Positions 7,161 to 15,625 of a stretch of DNA of 64,000 bases are shown here, in pieces (the stretch's first letter is position 1; each line of letters begins with the position of its first letter). Location of the stretch: NCBI GenBank assembly GCA_963769435.1, contig CAVYLN010000002.1, positions 682,001 through 746,000 of the forward strand, in the 5' to 3' direction. A program made the position numbers and the translations under genes. The notes below the pieces were generated by a model. That model was not told the origin of the DNA. It saw only the letters and a program-made list of their open reading frames with translations, and searched no databases. This stretch comes from JADKAV01 sp963769435. GTDB taxonomy: Bacteria; Actinomycetota; Actinomycetes; S36-B12; UBA10799.

Positions 7161-9608
7161 GTGGAGGATCACCTCGAGCGGGTTGCCCCCAACACGAAGA
7201 TTCCCTCCGCAGAGGAGATCTTCCGGGAAGCACTGGACGAGGTCGACGAGATCTTCATCGTCACCCGGTCCAGGCGCGACGAGCAGGGCGTGATCGTCGA
7301 TTTCGAGTACCGCTACCTGAACGCCGCGGGCCTGCGGATGATGGGCAGGCCCGCCAGTCAAGTGGTGGGCCATGGCCTGGTCGAACTGTTCCCGTCTCAC
7401 GTGCCGACAGGGCTGTTCGACGCGTACCGGGACGTCGTTGTGTCAGGCACACCGGGGCACGTCGTGATCCCCCTCTTCGACGAGAACGGCGTCGTCGGCT
7501 CGTTCCTGGTCGATGTCCGAAAGTTCGGTGACGGCTACGTCATGATCGGGCGCGAGATCAGCGAACAGTTGCGACACGAGGGCGAGTTGCGTGAATCGCG
7601 AGAGAGATTCCAACTACTGGCCGAGAACACCTCCGACGTCGTCTACCGCACCGACGAGCACGGACGATTCACCTGGGTCTCGCCGTCGGTTGGCCGGACA
7701 CTTGGATGGTCGGTCACCGAACTGCTGGACACGAGTTCCTCAGACTTGGTCCATCCGGACGATCTGGCGGATCTCACCGATGACAAGCCCACTGACGGGG
7801 GCCCGGCGCTTCGCCACGAGTCGACGGCGCGCTTCCTGACCCGCGACGGCGAGTATCGCTGGATGCACGCCATCTCGACACGACTGACGTCCGAAGACGG
7901 GGCATCGGCCGGATCCGTGGTCGGTCTGCACGACGTGCACGAACAGACGGTGGGGAAGTTGGCGCTCGCCGACTCGGCCGCGCTCTTCCGCACCGCCGTC
8001 CACTCGGCGGCCATCGGAATGGCCATCATCGATGGCGACGGCCTTCTCATCGAAGTCAACACGGCGCTGCTCGAACTGCTCGGTTTCACGGGGGGCTCCC
8101 CCGACGGCATGCCGGTCGAGAACTTCATCCTGGATCCGGACCGCACGAGGGTCCGTGCCGCATTGAAGGCCGAAGACGACGCCGTGGTCCTGACCGACCT
8201 TCGGCTGATCCGGCACGACGGTGACACGGTGTGGACGAGGTGCGCGGTGGTCGCCCTACGTCCCGCGGATGGCTCCCCCGTGCGCCACCTCGTACAGGTC
8301 GAGGACCTGACCGCACAGCGCAAGGCGCAGAAGGAGTTGGAGTACCGGGCTTTCCACGACACGCTGACCGGGCTGCGCAACCGGGCGTGGATCCTCGACA
8401 TCCTGCCGGAGGAGTTCAGCGCCGCGAAGAAGGGCGGCCGAAGACTCGGCATGATGCTGGTCGACCTGGACGAGTTCAAGGTGGTCAACGAGTCCCTGGG
8501 ACACACTTTCGGCGACGAACTGCTGATCAAGGTTGCGCAACGGCTGCAAGATGCACTCCCGTCCGACTACTACCTAGGGCGTATCGACGGCGACGAGTTC
8601 GTCGTCATCGCCCCTGAGATCTCCTCACCAGCGGAACTGGAGGGCGTCGCCCTGTCGATCATGGAGAGCCTGAGGGCCGAGGTCGTGCTCGACGGCCACC
8701 ACGTGATCCCCTCCGCCTCCGTGGGGATCAGTGTCTCGTCGGTCCAGTCCACGGCCGAGAGCATGCTGCGCGACGCGGACAGCGCCCTGCACCGCGCCAA
8801 GGCCGGCGGTCGCGGCCGGTGGCAGTTCTCCGATGAGGACATGCACCGAGCCGCTGTGGAGAAGATCTCGTTGGTCGAGGACATCCGCGTCGGCATCGAA
8901 CGGCGGCAGTTCGTTGTCCACTACATGCCGATCGTGGAGATCGCCGAGAACCGGATCTGCGGACATGAGGCCCTGGTCCGGTGGAACCACCCGGATCGTG
9001 GACTGCTCGCACCGGCGGCTTTTCTGCCGGTGGCCGAGGAGACCGGCCTCATCAACGGGATCGGGGACCTGGTCCTCGAACAGGTCTGCCGCACGCTGGT
9101 CGACGGTGAGGATCTGCCCGGTGCCATCAGCGTGAACTACTCCGCGGCACAGATGTCCCAGCCCGGGTGGTCCGCCGACGTGCGTTCGACCCTGGAGCGC
9201 TTCGGGGTGGCGCCCGAGCGCATCGTGATCGAAGTGACCGAGACCGCGGTGTGGAACCTCGTGCACTCGAAGCGGGCCGACCTGAACTCCCTGCGTGAAC
9301 TCGGGGTCGGACTCCACCTCGACGATTTCGGCACCGGCTACTCGCCGCTGTCCCTTCTGCGCGACCTGCCCGCCTCCGGGATCAAGCTGGATCTGAGTTT
9401 CGTGCAGGGGCTGGGGGAAGGCGGCACTCAGACCGCCGCGATCGCCGCCGGCCTTGCCGACCTTGTGCGAGCATTGGCCATCACGGGGATCGCCGAGGGC
9501 ATCGAAACGGCCGAACAGGCCAAGCGCGTCCAGGATGCCGGCTGGCTATTCGGGCAGGGCTTCCTCTACGGCCGCCCGGTGCCGCACCCCGTTACGACTC
9601 TGGGCTGA
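7161..9608 (+). CDS. PAS-PAS-PAS-GGDEF-EAL cyclic-di-GMP signalling protein
   Basis: 815-residue cytoplasmic sensor. Three PAS-like domains occupy about residues 20-135, 150-265 and 275-395, followed by a GGDEF domain (about 405-565) and an EAL domain (about 575-815). The EAL signature EALVRW (E603-A-L605) and DDFGTGYSPL are intact, so phosphodiesterase activity is likely. The GGDEF motif is DGDEF (residues 476-480), a first-glycine substitution that may leave it GTP-binding and regulatory. I chose GTG 7161 because GGGGAGGTG precedes it; an upstream ATG at 7092 lacks a binding site. Confidence 0.88.
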   Translation: MEDHLERVAPNTKIPSAEEIFREALDEVDEIFIVTRSRRDEQGVIVDFEYRYLNAAGLRMMGRPASQVVGHGLVELFPSHVPTGLFDAYRDVVVSGTPGHVVIPLFDENGVVGSFLVDVRKFGDGYVMIGREISEQLRHEGELRESRERFQLLAENTSDVVYRTDEHGRFTWVSPSVGRTLGWSVTELLDTSSSDLVHPDDLADLTDDKPTDGGPALRHESTARFLTRDGEYRWMHAISTRLTSEDGASAGSVVGLHDVHEQTVGKLALADSAALFRTAVHSAAIGMAIIDGDGLLIEVNTALLELLGFTGGSPDGMPVENFILDPDRTRVRAALKAEDDAVVLTDLRLIRHDGDTVWTRCAVVALRPADGSPVRHLVQVEDLTAQRKAQKELEYRAFHDTLTGLRNRAWILDILPEEFSAAKKGGRRLGMMLVDLDEFKVVNESLGHTFGDELLIKVAQRLQDALPSDYYLGRIDGDEFVVIAPEISSPAELEGVALSIMESLRAEVVLDGHHVIPSASVGISVSSVQSTAESMLRDADSALHRAKAGGRGRWQFSDEDMHRAAVEKISLVEDIRVGIERRQFVVHYMPIVEIAENRICGHEALVRWNHPDRGLLAPAAFLPVAEETGLINGIGDLVLEQVCRTLVDGEDLPGAISVNYSAAQMSQPGWSADVRSTLERFGVAPERIVIEVTETAVWNLVHSKRADLNSLRELGVGLHLDDFGTGYSPLSLLRDLPASGIKLDLSFVQGLGEGGTQTAAIAAGLADLVRALAITGIAEGIETAEQAKRVQDAGWLFGQGFLYGRPVPHPVTTLG

Positions 9609-9651
9609 GTCGGCCGTGCTCCCGCGGTTCCTGATCCGCAACAGGAGCCGC

Positions 9652-10143
9652 ATGGTCATGGGGAGCCTCTCTCTCGACGGGGTCGGTTTGTCCGACCTGC
9701 GGATGTCCGCGAGTCGGTTCATCGACGACCGGATGCACCAGCAACTGGCCACGGCGGTGGCGCCAGCACTGCGGTCCTTCGATGAGGCCCTGGTGGAAGT
9801 CCGGTCCGCCTACGGCGCGATCTCACTGACGGTCAATGGCTATCGAGACGATCCCGCACAACTGGACCACCTGATCCAGGCCGCCGGCGAGTTGGCGGAC
9901 GGACTGGCGCACATATCACCCGCGCAACCCGGCGGGTCCGCGGGATTCGGCGTCTTCTGGGGACCGCCGACACCAGACGAGCACGCCGTGGGTTTCCACA
10001 TCAACAGCCCGGAGTACGACGCTGCCTACGCACAGGTGGCCACCAATCTCGGGATGTCTCAAGAGGACCCGTACGGATTCCACCTGCGCCTGGCCGACTG
10101 CCCTATCCCCGGCTCGACCCGGCCGGTGCACCCTGAGGAGTGA
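9652..10143 (+). CDS. Hypothetical protein
   Basis: 163-residue soluble protein I do not recognise, beginning MVMGSLSLDGVGLSDLRMSA. It has amphipathic helical stretches near residues 20-45 and a mixed alpha/beta C-terminus, without cysteines or membrane segments. ACAGGAG lies just before ATG 9652; ATG 9658 is equally possible and better spaced. The stop overlaps the next ATG (TGATG), suggesting coupling with the following membrane methyltransferase-like gene. Confidence 0.6.
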   Translation: MVMGSLSLDGVGLSDLRMSASRFIDDRMHQQLATAVAPALRSFDEALVEVRSAYGAISLTVNGYRDDPAQLDHLIQAAGELADGLAHISPAQPGGSAGFGVFWGPPTPDEHAVGFHINSPEYDAAYAQVATNLGMSQEDPYGFHLRLADCPIPGSTRPVHPEE

Positions 10144-10651
10144 TGGTTCACGTGCCCGCACGCGCAAGCGCCGTCGTACGGTCGGCGGTCGCGTTCTTGC
10201 TGCTGCCCGGAGTGGTCGGTTTCGCGATCCCGGTGGCGCTGCTCATCGCCCGCGGCGAGCCCCGGGCGCACTGGACACCACTGATCGGTCTGGGCCTGCT
10301 GGTGGGACTTGCGGGGACGGCCGGATTGCTGTGGTGCGCGAGGGCCTTCCACACCGTCGGCAATGGCACGTTGGCACCCTGGGATCCTGCCCGAACACTC
10401 GTGAGGATCGGCCTCTACTCCGTCAGCCGCAACCCCATGTACATCTGCGTGCTGCTGATCCTCGCAGGCTGGGCACTGGGCTTCGCCTCATGGACGTCTG
10501 GCCGTGTACGGGGTCTTCGTCGCGGTGGCGTTCCACGTCCGCGTGGTGCGCGCCGAGGAACCCACCCTCGCCCGCACATTCGGCGCCGAGTGGGCCAACT
10601 ACCGCTCGTCAGGTTCCGCGATGGCTGGGACGGGTGCGGCCGAATCCCTGA
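10143..10651 (+). CDS. Isoprenylcysteine carboxyl methyltransferase-like membrane protein (two frameshifts)
   Basis: Reads as a single ICMT/PEMT-like integral membrane methyltransferase only if two single bases are removed, one near 10498 and one at 10611. The repaired 168-residue product has about four membrane spans, then the family hallmarks RNPMYICVLLILAGWALG, EEPTLARTFGAEWANYRSS and a terminal PRWLGR. Related proteins use S-adenosylmethionine to methylate lipids or small molecules; the substrate is unknown. Either a sequencing-error casualty or a recent pseudogene. Confidence 0.7.
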
Positions 10652-10805
10652 GTGCTCCGTCACATCGTGAGGACGATCTCGCCCACGAAGTCCCTCTGGT
10701 ACTGGACATCGCACGAGCACCGACCCTCCGTAGACCGGACACACGTCACGCGCCCCGACCGCTCAAACACACGCAACCGCCCGCGCTACTGACACACTCA
10801 CGTGC

Positions 10806-11735
10806 ATGGATGAAGAGATGCTGGAGGCGCACATCGCATTCGAGGTGGGCGCATGGACCGAGGCGCTGACCGAGACCCTGGGCACGCAGACGGCCATCGT
10901 CTTCGAGTGGTTGGACACCGTGTCGCTGGGCAGCGTCTTCAGCGAGGCCGACCTCGACGCCCTGATCGAATCCGTCCCCGCTCCCGACCTGACCGGCTCT
11001 GTTCTGACCCTGCACGCCGCCGCACTCGAGGACGGAACCACCCTGGGCGAACTGATCCGCCGCGAGGACTACGACCGCGTCGCGGCGGCGATCGCGACGA
11101 TGTCCGACCTGCGGGAGGCGCTGGTCGAGCAGATCACCACCAACGAGGTGTACGCCGATCTGATCTCGCACGTACTCTTCCACGGCATCCGCAACTACGT
11201 GATGACCGAGAGCCCGATCGCGCGCGTCCCCGGCGCCTCATCGCTGATGCGGATGGGACAGAACGCCTTCGACACCGCGGTACCGCGCCTCAGCAAGGGC
11301 ATCGAGAAGCAACTCACCGCCTTCGTCAGCGCGAACCTTCAGGAGACGCTGCGCGAGAGTCGGCAGTTCCTCACCACCGTGATCGACGAGCAGGCCATCA
11401 CCGACGTGGCGGACGACACCTACACCCGCAACGCCGACTCTTCGGTCGCGGACGTCGCAGCGCTGATCCCGGAGGACACCCTCGCCGAACTGGTGGCCGT
11501 GGCACAGGAGGCTTGGCTGCATCTGGCATCGACACCGACCTTCCGCGAGTCCCTGCAGTCGGTTCTCGAGGCGGACGCGGCCCAGTCGGTCGCGGGACTG
11601 CTCGCCGAAGCCGGGGTCACTGAGCCGTTCGTGGTCTCACTCGCGCGGCCGTGGATCCTGCGGGCTGCCGACGACGGGGTGCTGGAGGAGATGATCCGCG
11701 ATCGGCTGACCGCCTTCTACTCCTACTACGAGTAG
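10806..11735 (+). CDS. Conserved hypothetical protein
   Basis: 309-residue, mostly helical acidic protein without a signal peptide or clear membrane span. I do not recognise a family with confidence. It carries long helical runs around residues 95-140 (ISHVLFHGIRNYVM) and 150-180 and ends with an acidic/aromatic tail (FYSYYE). The start ATG follows a GTG-rich stretch without a clear ribosome binding site. No functional link with neighbours is visible. Confidence 0.65.
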   Translation: MDEEMLEAHIAFEVGAWTEALTETLGTQTAIVFEWLDTVSLGSVFSEADLDALIESVPAPDLTGSVLTLHAAALEDGTTLGELIRREDYDRVAAAIATMSDLREALVEQITTNEVYADLISHVLFHGIRNYVMTESPIARVPGASSLMRMGQNAFDTAVPRLSKGIEKQLTAFVSANLQETLRESRQFLTTVIDEQAITDVADDTYTRNADSSVADVAALIPEDTLAELVAVAQEAWLHLASTPTFRESLQSVLEADAAQSVAGLLAEAGVTEPFVVSLARPWILRAADDGVLEEMIRDRLTAFYSYYE

Positions 11736-11737
11736 CC

Positions 11738-11953
11738 GCGTCGGGCGATCGGCTCGGCATCCACCTCAGCCCGGAGGACGTTGCGGCGACCCTGCTGCGG
11801 GCGGTGGAACAGTCGCGGCGAAGGTCCGCAACCGCCAGGCTGCGCAATCCCCACATCCCGGTCGGCCGGCGGGCCCGCTTGTTCACCGCCCTGGCCCAGT
11901 TCGCCCCACACTGGGCCAACCGATTGACGACCAAACTCGCCACCGACCGCTAG
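11738..11953 (+). pseudogene. Fragment resembling the C-terminus of a short-chain dehydrogenase
   Basis: An open stretch directly behind the previous gene encodes about 70 residues including HLSPEDVAATLLRAVEQ and ARLFTALAQFAPHWANRL, which resembles the tail of SDR-family enzymes. No start codon or Rossmann domain is present upstream in this frame, so it appears to be a remnant. It ends 36 bp before repeat B1, so the loss of the gene may be linked with that unit. Confidence 0.4.
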
Positions 11954-11989
11954 CGGCCCCGAACCTGCCGGGCATCTGCCTCCTGTCGT

Positions 11990-12080
11990 TGTCCGGTTTT
12001 GCATGATGATCATCCCCGGCGGCGTCCGCTCATGAGGGCGATGGCGCCCCGGAGCCATGATCATCATGCGAAACCGGACA
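11990..12080 (+). repeat. Palindromic repeat family B, copy B1
   Basis: A 91-bp element with 24-bp terminal inverted repeats differing at one position. It starts TGTCCGGTTTTGCATGATGA and ends TCATCATGCGAAACCGGACA, with a GC-rich centre (GGCGGCGTCCGCTCATGAGG). It lies 38 bp past the stop codon of the DUF559 gene at 12119 and is in the same orientation as B2 at 13100. Confidence 0.9.
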
Positions 12081-12118
12081 CCGGTCGGCGGAGACCAGCC
12101 CTGCAGATTCGGGCCGGC

Positions 12119-13015
12119 CTACGGCGACCAGCCCTGCGACCGAAGATTCACCTCGGTGTCCTCAAGCACCCAATCGGGCAGAACCATGACCTGTCGGACC
12201 GAGAACCGGATCAGCAGCGTGCCCCGGCCGTGGACCGCGTTCTGCCGGATCAGATCTGCCTCGAACGCCTCCTCCTTGGTGTGGAACTCACGCGAGTCGA
12301 TCTCCGCCGCAAGGTTCAAGCCCTCCCAGTACGCGTCGACCCGCTTCGGGCCCCGATGGGTATCGAGCCAGACCTGCAGGGTCGGCGTGGGCAGATGCGA
12401 CTCCTTCAGCAACCTCCAGTACTTGGCCTCGCCGCCTGACTCGGCCCCGGCTGCCGCCTCCTCGGCGACCATCCGCATGGACCTCAGTGCCCGGCGCGGC
12501 ACTCCTGCCGGATCCGCCAGTTCGGCCGGGGTGACGAGTCCATCCATCACCGCTTGCATCGCGGGGAACCTGAGCGCATCGAGATCCATGCACATCACCG
12601 AACCGATCAGCGCCTCGCGAACCCCGACGACTGGCACGCCCAGATGCAGGTACACGGGCCCCGGGGTGCGCTGATGCACGCGAACCGACTCGTGACTGCG
12701 CGACCCCGGCCGTGGGACCGCCACATGTATGGGCTCAGTCGGTGGCCTCTTCAACAGCCCCCACAGCCACAGAGCCCAGGAGTGACTTATGGCCGCGTCG
12801 GTACCGGCGAACAGAACGGCCGCGCGCAGCGACCCGAGCATGTCCAGGTGTGATCGTGGGTCCACCAGCACGCCGGGCAGCGGCTCGGTCAGCAGACCGC
12901 GGTCGATCCGCCTTCGCAGCCAGCGCCGGCCCACTCCCGCAGACGTCAACTCCCGACGGGTCGCAAAGCCTTCGCCTGACTCCAACAGCATGCGCGTGAT
13001 CTCGCTGGGGTGCAC
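12119..13015 (-). CDS. AbiEi-type winged-helix + DUF559 (PD-(D/E)XK-like) protein, paralogue 1
   Basis: 298-residue protein. The N-terminus (about 1-60) resembles the winged helix of AbiEi-like antitoxins (RELTSAGVGRRWLRRRI), and the C-terminus (about 190-298) is a DUF559/Vsr-like nuclease fold with candidate catalytic residues E196 (SGGEAKYW), D227 (RVDAYW), E238-I-D240 and H245. It aligns without gaps to the protein at 52032-52937. Expected to bind DNA and possibly nick it; no activity has been shown for this arrangement to my knowledge. It starts at GTG and is bracketed by repeats B1 and B2. Confidence 0.8.
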   Translation of the reverse strand: MHPSEITRMLLESGEGFATRRELTSAGVGRRWLRRRIDRGLLTEPLPGVLVDPRSHLDMLGSLRAAVLFAGTDAAISHSWALWLWGLLKRPPTEPIHVAVPRPGSRSHESVRVHQRTPGPVYLHLGVPVVGVREALIGSVMCMDLDALRFPAMQAVMDGLVTPAELADPAGVPRRALRSMRMVAEEAAAGAESGGEAKYWRLLKESHLPTPTLQVWLDTHRGPKRVDAYWEGLNLAAEIDSREFHTKEEAFEADLIRQNAVHGRGTLLIRFSVRQVMVLPDWVLEDTEVNLRSQGWSP

Positions 13016-13099
13016 AACTCACCGTTGCCAACCCGAGTTCTCGGGACAAGGCACCGCGGAAATCTGTGGACAGCGATGGGTTGCGTGACCACGCCGCCC

Positions 13100-13189
13100 T
13101 GTCCCGATTTGCATGATGATCTTGCCCGGCGGCGTCCGCCCATGAGGGGGGTCCGGTCAAATCCCATGATCATCATGCAAATCCGGACA
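13100..13189 (+). repeat. Palindromic repeat family B, copy B2
   Basis: A 90-bp element matching B1: starts TGTCCCGATTTGCATGATGA, ends TCATCATGCAAATCCGGACA, centre GGCGGCGTCCGCCCATGAGG. It lies 84 bp upstream of the DUF559 start codon. Relative to B1, position 8 of both arms is A instead of T, so the base pair is kept. Confidence 0.9.
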
Positions 13190-13215
13190 GTGGTCGACGG
13201 TGACAACGCCCCGGA

Positions 13216-14197
13216 CTACAGTGCGGCGGCCAGGACCTCCCTCTCGAGCCGCGCGTAGCTGGTCTCCATGCCGCCGGTCATGCCGGTGGCCAGGACGATG
13301 TCGCGGATCTCGGCGCTCGGATAGGTGACGAGGATGGACAACAACGTGCCGCCCTCGACCGCGGTCAAAGTCATCTCGTTGGTGGTGCCGGGGCCATCCA
13401 TGCCGATCATCTGCTCAGTGGTGACGCTTCGGTGTGGCGGCGTGGATTCCAGCAACTCGCCGGTGAAACCGAACCGTCCGGAGCCGTCGACCGCCTCCCA
13501 TTCGTAGCGGTAGGTGTCGCCCACCTCGGTCGCGACCTCACAGACGGGCATCGTCCAGCCATCCGGTCCCAGCAACCACCGTCGCATGAGTGCCGGGTCC
13601 TGATGTGCCTGCCACACCTGCTCCACCGACCCGCGGATGACACGGCTGACGCGCACCTGTGTGTCGCTGAGGATCTGCGCCGAGCACGCGGCGTCGGATG
13701 CGAACGAGGCCAGGTCGGCCAGCACGTCGTCCATCTGACCCATGGCCGCCCGCATCCCCTCTTCCATGCCCATCGCGATCAGACGCTCGAGTTCCTCGAC
13801 GGAATCGAAGAAGGTCGTGGTGGAAACCTGCGAACCGCCGCCTGTCGCGGTGAACTCGAAGACCATACGCATGGAGGGCATCCCCGTGTCCGCTGAACCG
13901 TCCGTTGCGGCGAAACCGTCGCGCACCTCGAAGGACTTCATCGGCTCGACGTGGAGGAACTCCCAATATCCGCGCGAGACGTCTCCGTCGGGACCGGTCA
14001 TCGCGTACTCGCTTCGGCCACCTACGAACATGTCGTGCCGTGGTGAACACCGCAGGATAGGTCGGCGGGCCCCAGAATCTCTCCAACTCGCGCGGGTCGG
14101 CATATGCGTTCCACAGTCGCTCGAGTGGTACCGGGAACTGCGCCACCACGTTCATGGTCAGCGCCTCAGGATCCTTCGTGATGGATGTGATGGGCAT
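13216..14197 (-). CDS. SRPBCC (AHSA1-like) protein with two tandem domains (frameshifted)
   Basis: Repaired by removing one base near 14041, this gives a 326-residue protein with two START/AHSA1-type lipid- or ligand-binding domains. The first begins VVAQFPVPLERLWNAYADPR and the second (about residue 170) VSRVIRGSVEQVWQAHQDPA. Both carry the typical RWLLGP/FWGPP motif after the first helix. Such proteins are commonly paired with ArsR regulators, as here: the ArsR gene lies 15 bp upstream in the same direction. Ligand unknown. The frameshift is probably a sequence error. Confidence 0.75.
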
Positions 14198-14212
14198 GGT
14201 GGGGGTCCTTTC

Positions 14213-14560
14213 TCAGGGACTGTCTTCGATGAGCAATGCGTCGAGGCGGGCCACACGGTCCCGCCAGATCTGCTCGAACTTGTCCAGCAACTGCTGGACG
14301 CGCTCGATGGTGTCCGGGTTGGCGCGCACGAGTCGCTCTCGGCCTTTGGGGTGCTTGGTGATCAGACCGGCCCCTTCCAGGACCGCGACGTGCTTCTGCA
14401 CTGCCGCGAAGGACATGTCGTAGCGCTCGGCCAGTTGCGAGACCGAAACCTCGCCGACCAGGGTGCGCACGACGATGTCCCGGCGGGTCCGGTCGGCCAG
14501 TGCCCGGAAGACCCGATCGACCTCGTCATCGGTCATGCGCTCGACTTCATATACAACCAT
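14213..14560 (-). CDS. ArsR-family (SmtB-like) transcriptional regulator
   Basis: 115-residue winged-helix repressor with the family core RVFRALADRTRRDIVVRTL, then the recognition helix region VSVSQLAERYDMSFAAVQKH and the wing GLITKHPKGRERLVRANP. No CxC or other metal-binding motif is seen, matching the non-metal group that is paired with SRPBCC genes. ATG 14560 is chosen since it places the start inside the operator palindrome; GTG 14578 and ATG 14536 are alternatives. Confidence 0.85.
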   Translation of the reverse strand: MVVYEVERMTDDEVDRVFRALADRTRRDIVVRTLVGEVSVSQLAERYDMSFAAVQKHVAVLEGAGLITKHPKGRERLVRANPDTIERVQQLLDKFEQIWRDRVARLDALLIEDSP

Positions 14561-14569
14561 TGGGTTGTA
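14552..14569. promoter_or_regulatory. Operator palindrome overlapping the arsR start
   Basis: TACAACC-ATTG-GGTTGTA is a perfect 7-bp inverted repeat with a 4-bp centre that contains the proposed start codon. It lies in the short gap before the divergent carotenoid-type gene. Autoregulation by the ArsR protein is the obvious reading. Confidence 0.65.
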
Positions 14570-14631
14570 CGTTAGCACAGGATCTCAGTAGGGGCGAATC
14601 CGAGCCGCATCGCCATCGATGAGCGCCTACC

Positions 14632-15594
14632 ATGACAAGCGCCATGTCCACTTCCGCGCCCCCGACCACGCGGCACAACCGTGCATCCCAGGTCATGGTG
14701 GTGGTCCTCCTGCTCTTCTGGGCGTTCACCATCGCGGTGTTCACATTCACGTTCCTGACGCAGAACGCGGCGCTGCAGATGCGTCTGGCCGGACTCGGCA
14801 GCGTGGCACTGTACGTGGTGTGCGTGGCGCATTGCGTCGTCGTGCGGGGCACTTGGCCGGCGGTCCTGTTCTTCGGGCTGGCGGCCACCCTGGCCTTCGT
14901 TGCCGAGTACCTGGGTGACAACTACGGGCTGATCTTCGGCGCCTACCACTACACCGACGCCCTAGGACCGCGACTGGGGGGTGTTCCGGTGCTGATCGTG
15001 TTCGCCTGGGGCACCGTGGTGTACTCCGCGTTCGCGCTCGTGGACTGGCTGGCGAACCGCAGGGACCGACAACATCGCGGTTGGGGACTGCGCATCACCT
15101 ACGCGCTGCTGGTCGGGCTGGCAGCCGGCCTGGTGACCGCCGCTTGGGACCTGATGGCAGACCCGTTGTCGGTGTCCGGCGTTTGGGAAGAAGTGCTCGG
15201 TACGCAGGCCTGGTGGTGGTGGGTTGACGGCGGGGCGTATCTCCCGGACCTGCAGCAGTGGCGCGGTGGTGACGGGATCCCTGTGGAGAACTTCGTGGGC
15301 TGGGTCCTTGTCCCGGCCACGATCGTGGCCATCTTCGCCGTGGTCTTCCCTCGCCCGGCGCGGATCACCACCCGGTCGCAGGCCGCCGTCCCAGTGCTCG
15401 TGTACGGGTTCCTGTACTTGACACTGGCCGGGGGGCTCATCGAGATGGCCTGGTTCGACCCCGGACTCGAACAGGCACTGCTCATCGGCACGTTCACCAT
15501 GGGACCCGTGATCGCCGTAGGACTGCTGGCAGTACTGGCTTTCGAGGAGGCGACCTCCGAGGGTCCGCCGGAAGCAACCCCGTCCAGCGACTAG
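14632..15594 (+). CDS. Carotenoid biosynthesis (CruF-like) integral membrane protein
   Basis: 320-residue protein with about seven to eight membrane segments. The motif EYLGDNYGLIFGAYHYTDALG, the conserved WDLMADP and the tryptophan-rich WWWWVDGGAYLPDLQQWRGG stretch match the DUF422/CruF family, which includes hydratases acting on the C1',2' bond of acyclic carotenoids. No other carotenoid genes are near. ATG 14632 or 14644 are both possible starts. Divergent from arsR. Confidence 0.75.
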   Translation: MTSAMSTSAPPTTRHNRASQVMVVVLLLFWAFTIAVFTFTFLTQNAALQMRLAGLGSVALYVVCVAHCVVVRGTWPAVLFFGLAATLAFVAEYLGDNYGLIFGAYHYTDALGPRLGGVPVLIVFAWGTVVYSAFALVDWLANRRDRQHRGWGLRITYALLVGLAAGLVTAAWDLMADPLSVSGVWEEVLGTQAWWWWVDGGAYLPDLQQWRGGDGIPVENFVGWVLVPATIVAIFAVVFPRPARITTRSQAAVPVLVYGFLYLTLAGGLIEMAWFDPGLEQALLIGTFTMGPVIAVGLLAVLAFEEATSEGPPEATPSSD

Positions 15595-15625
15595 GCTCGG
15601 CTCACCTACTGCAGAGGGGTCGACC

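Noticed and set aside
10660..10749. 29-residue minus-strand frame ending VQYQRDFVGEIVLTM
   Set aside because: Interesting composition but no ribosome binding site or upstream domain; it could be a remnant, too short to support.
11990..13189. Insertion sequence with transposase
   Set aside because: The bracketed gene has DUF559/winged-helix motifs, no DDE or Tyr/Ser recombinase motif, and no clear target-site duplication.
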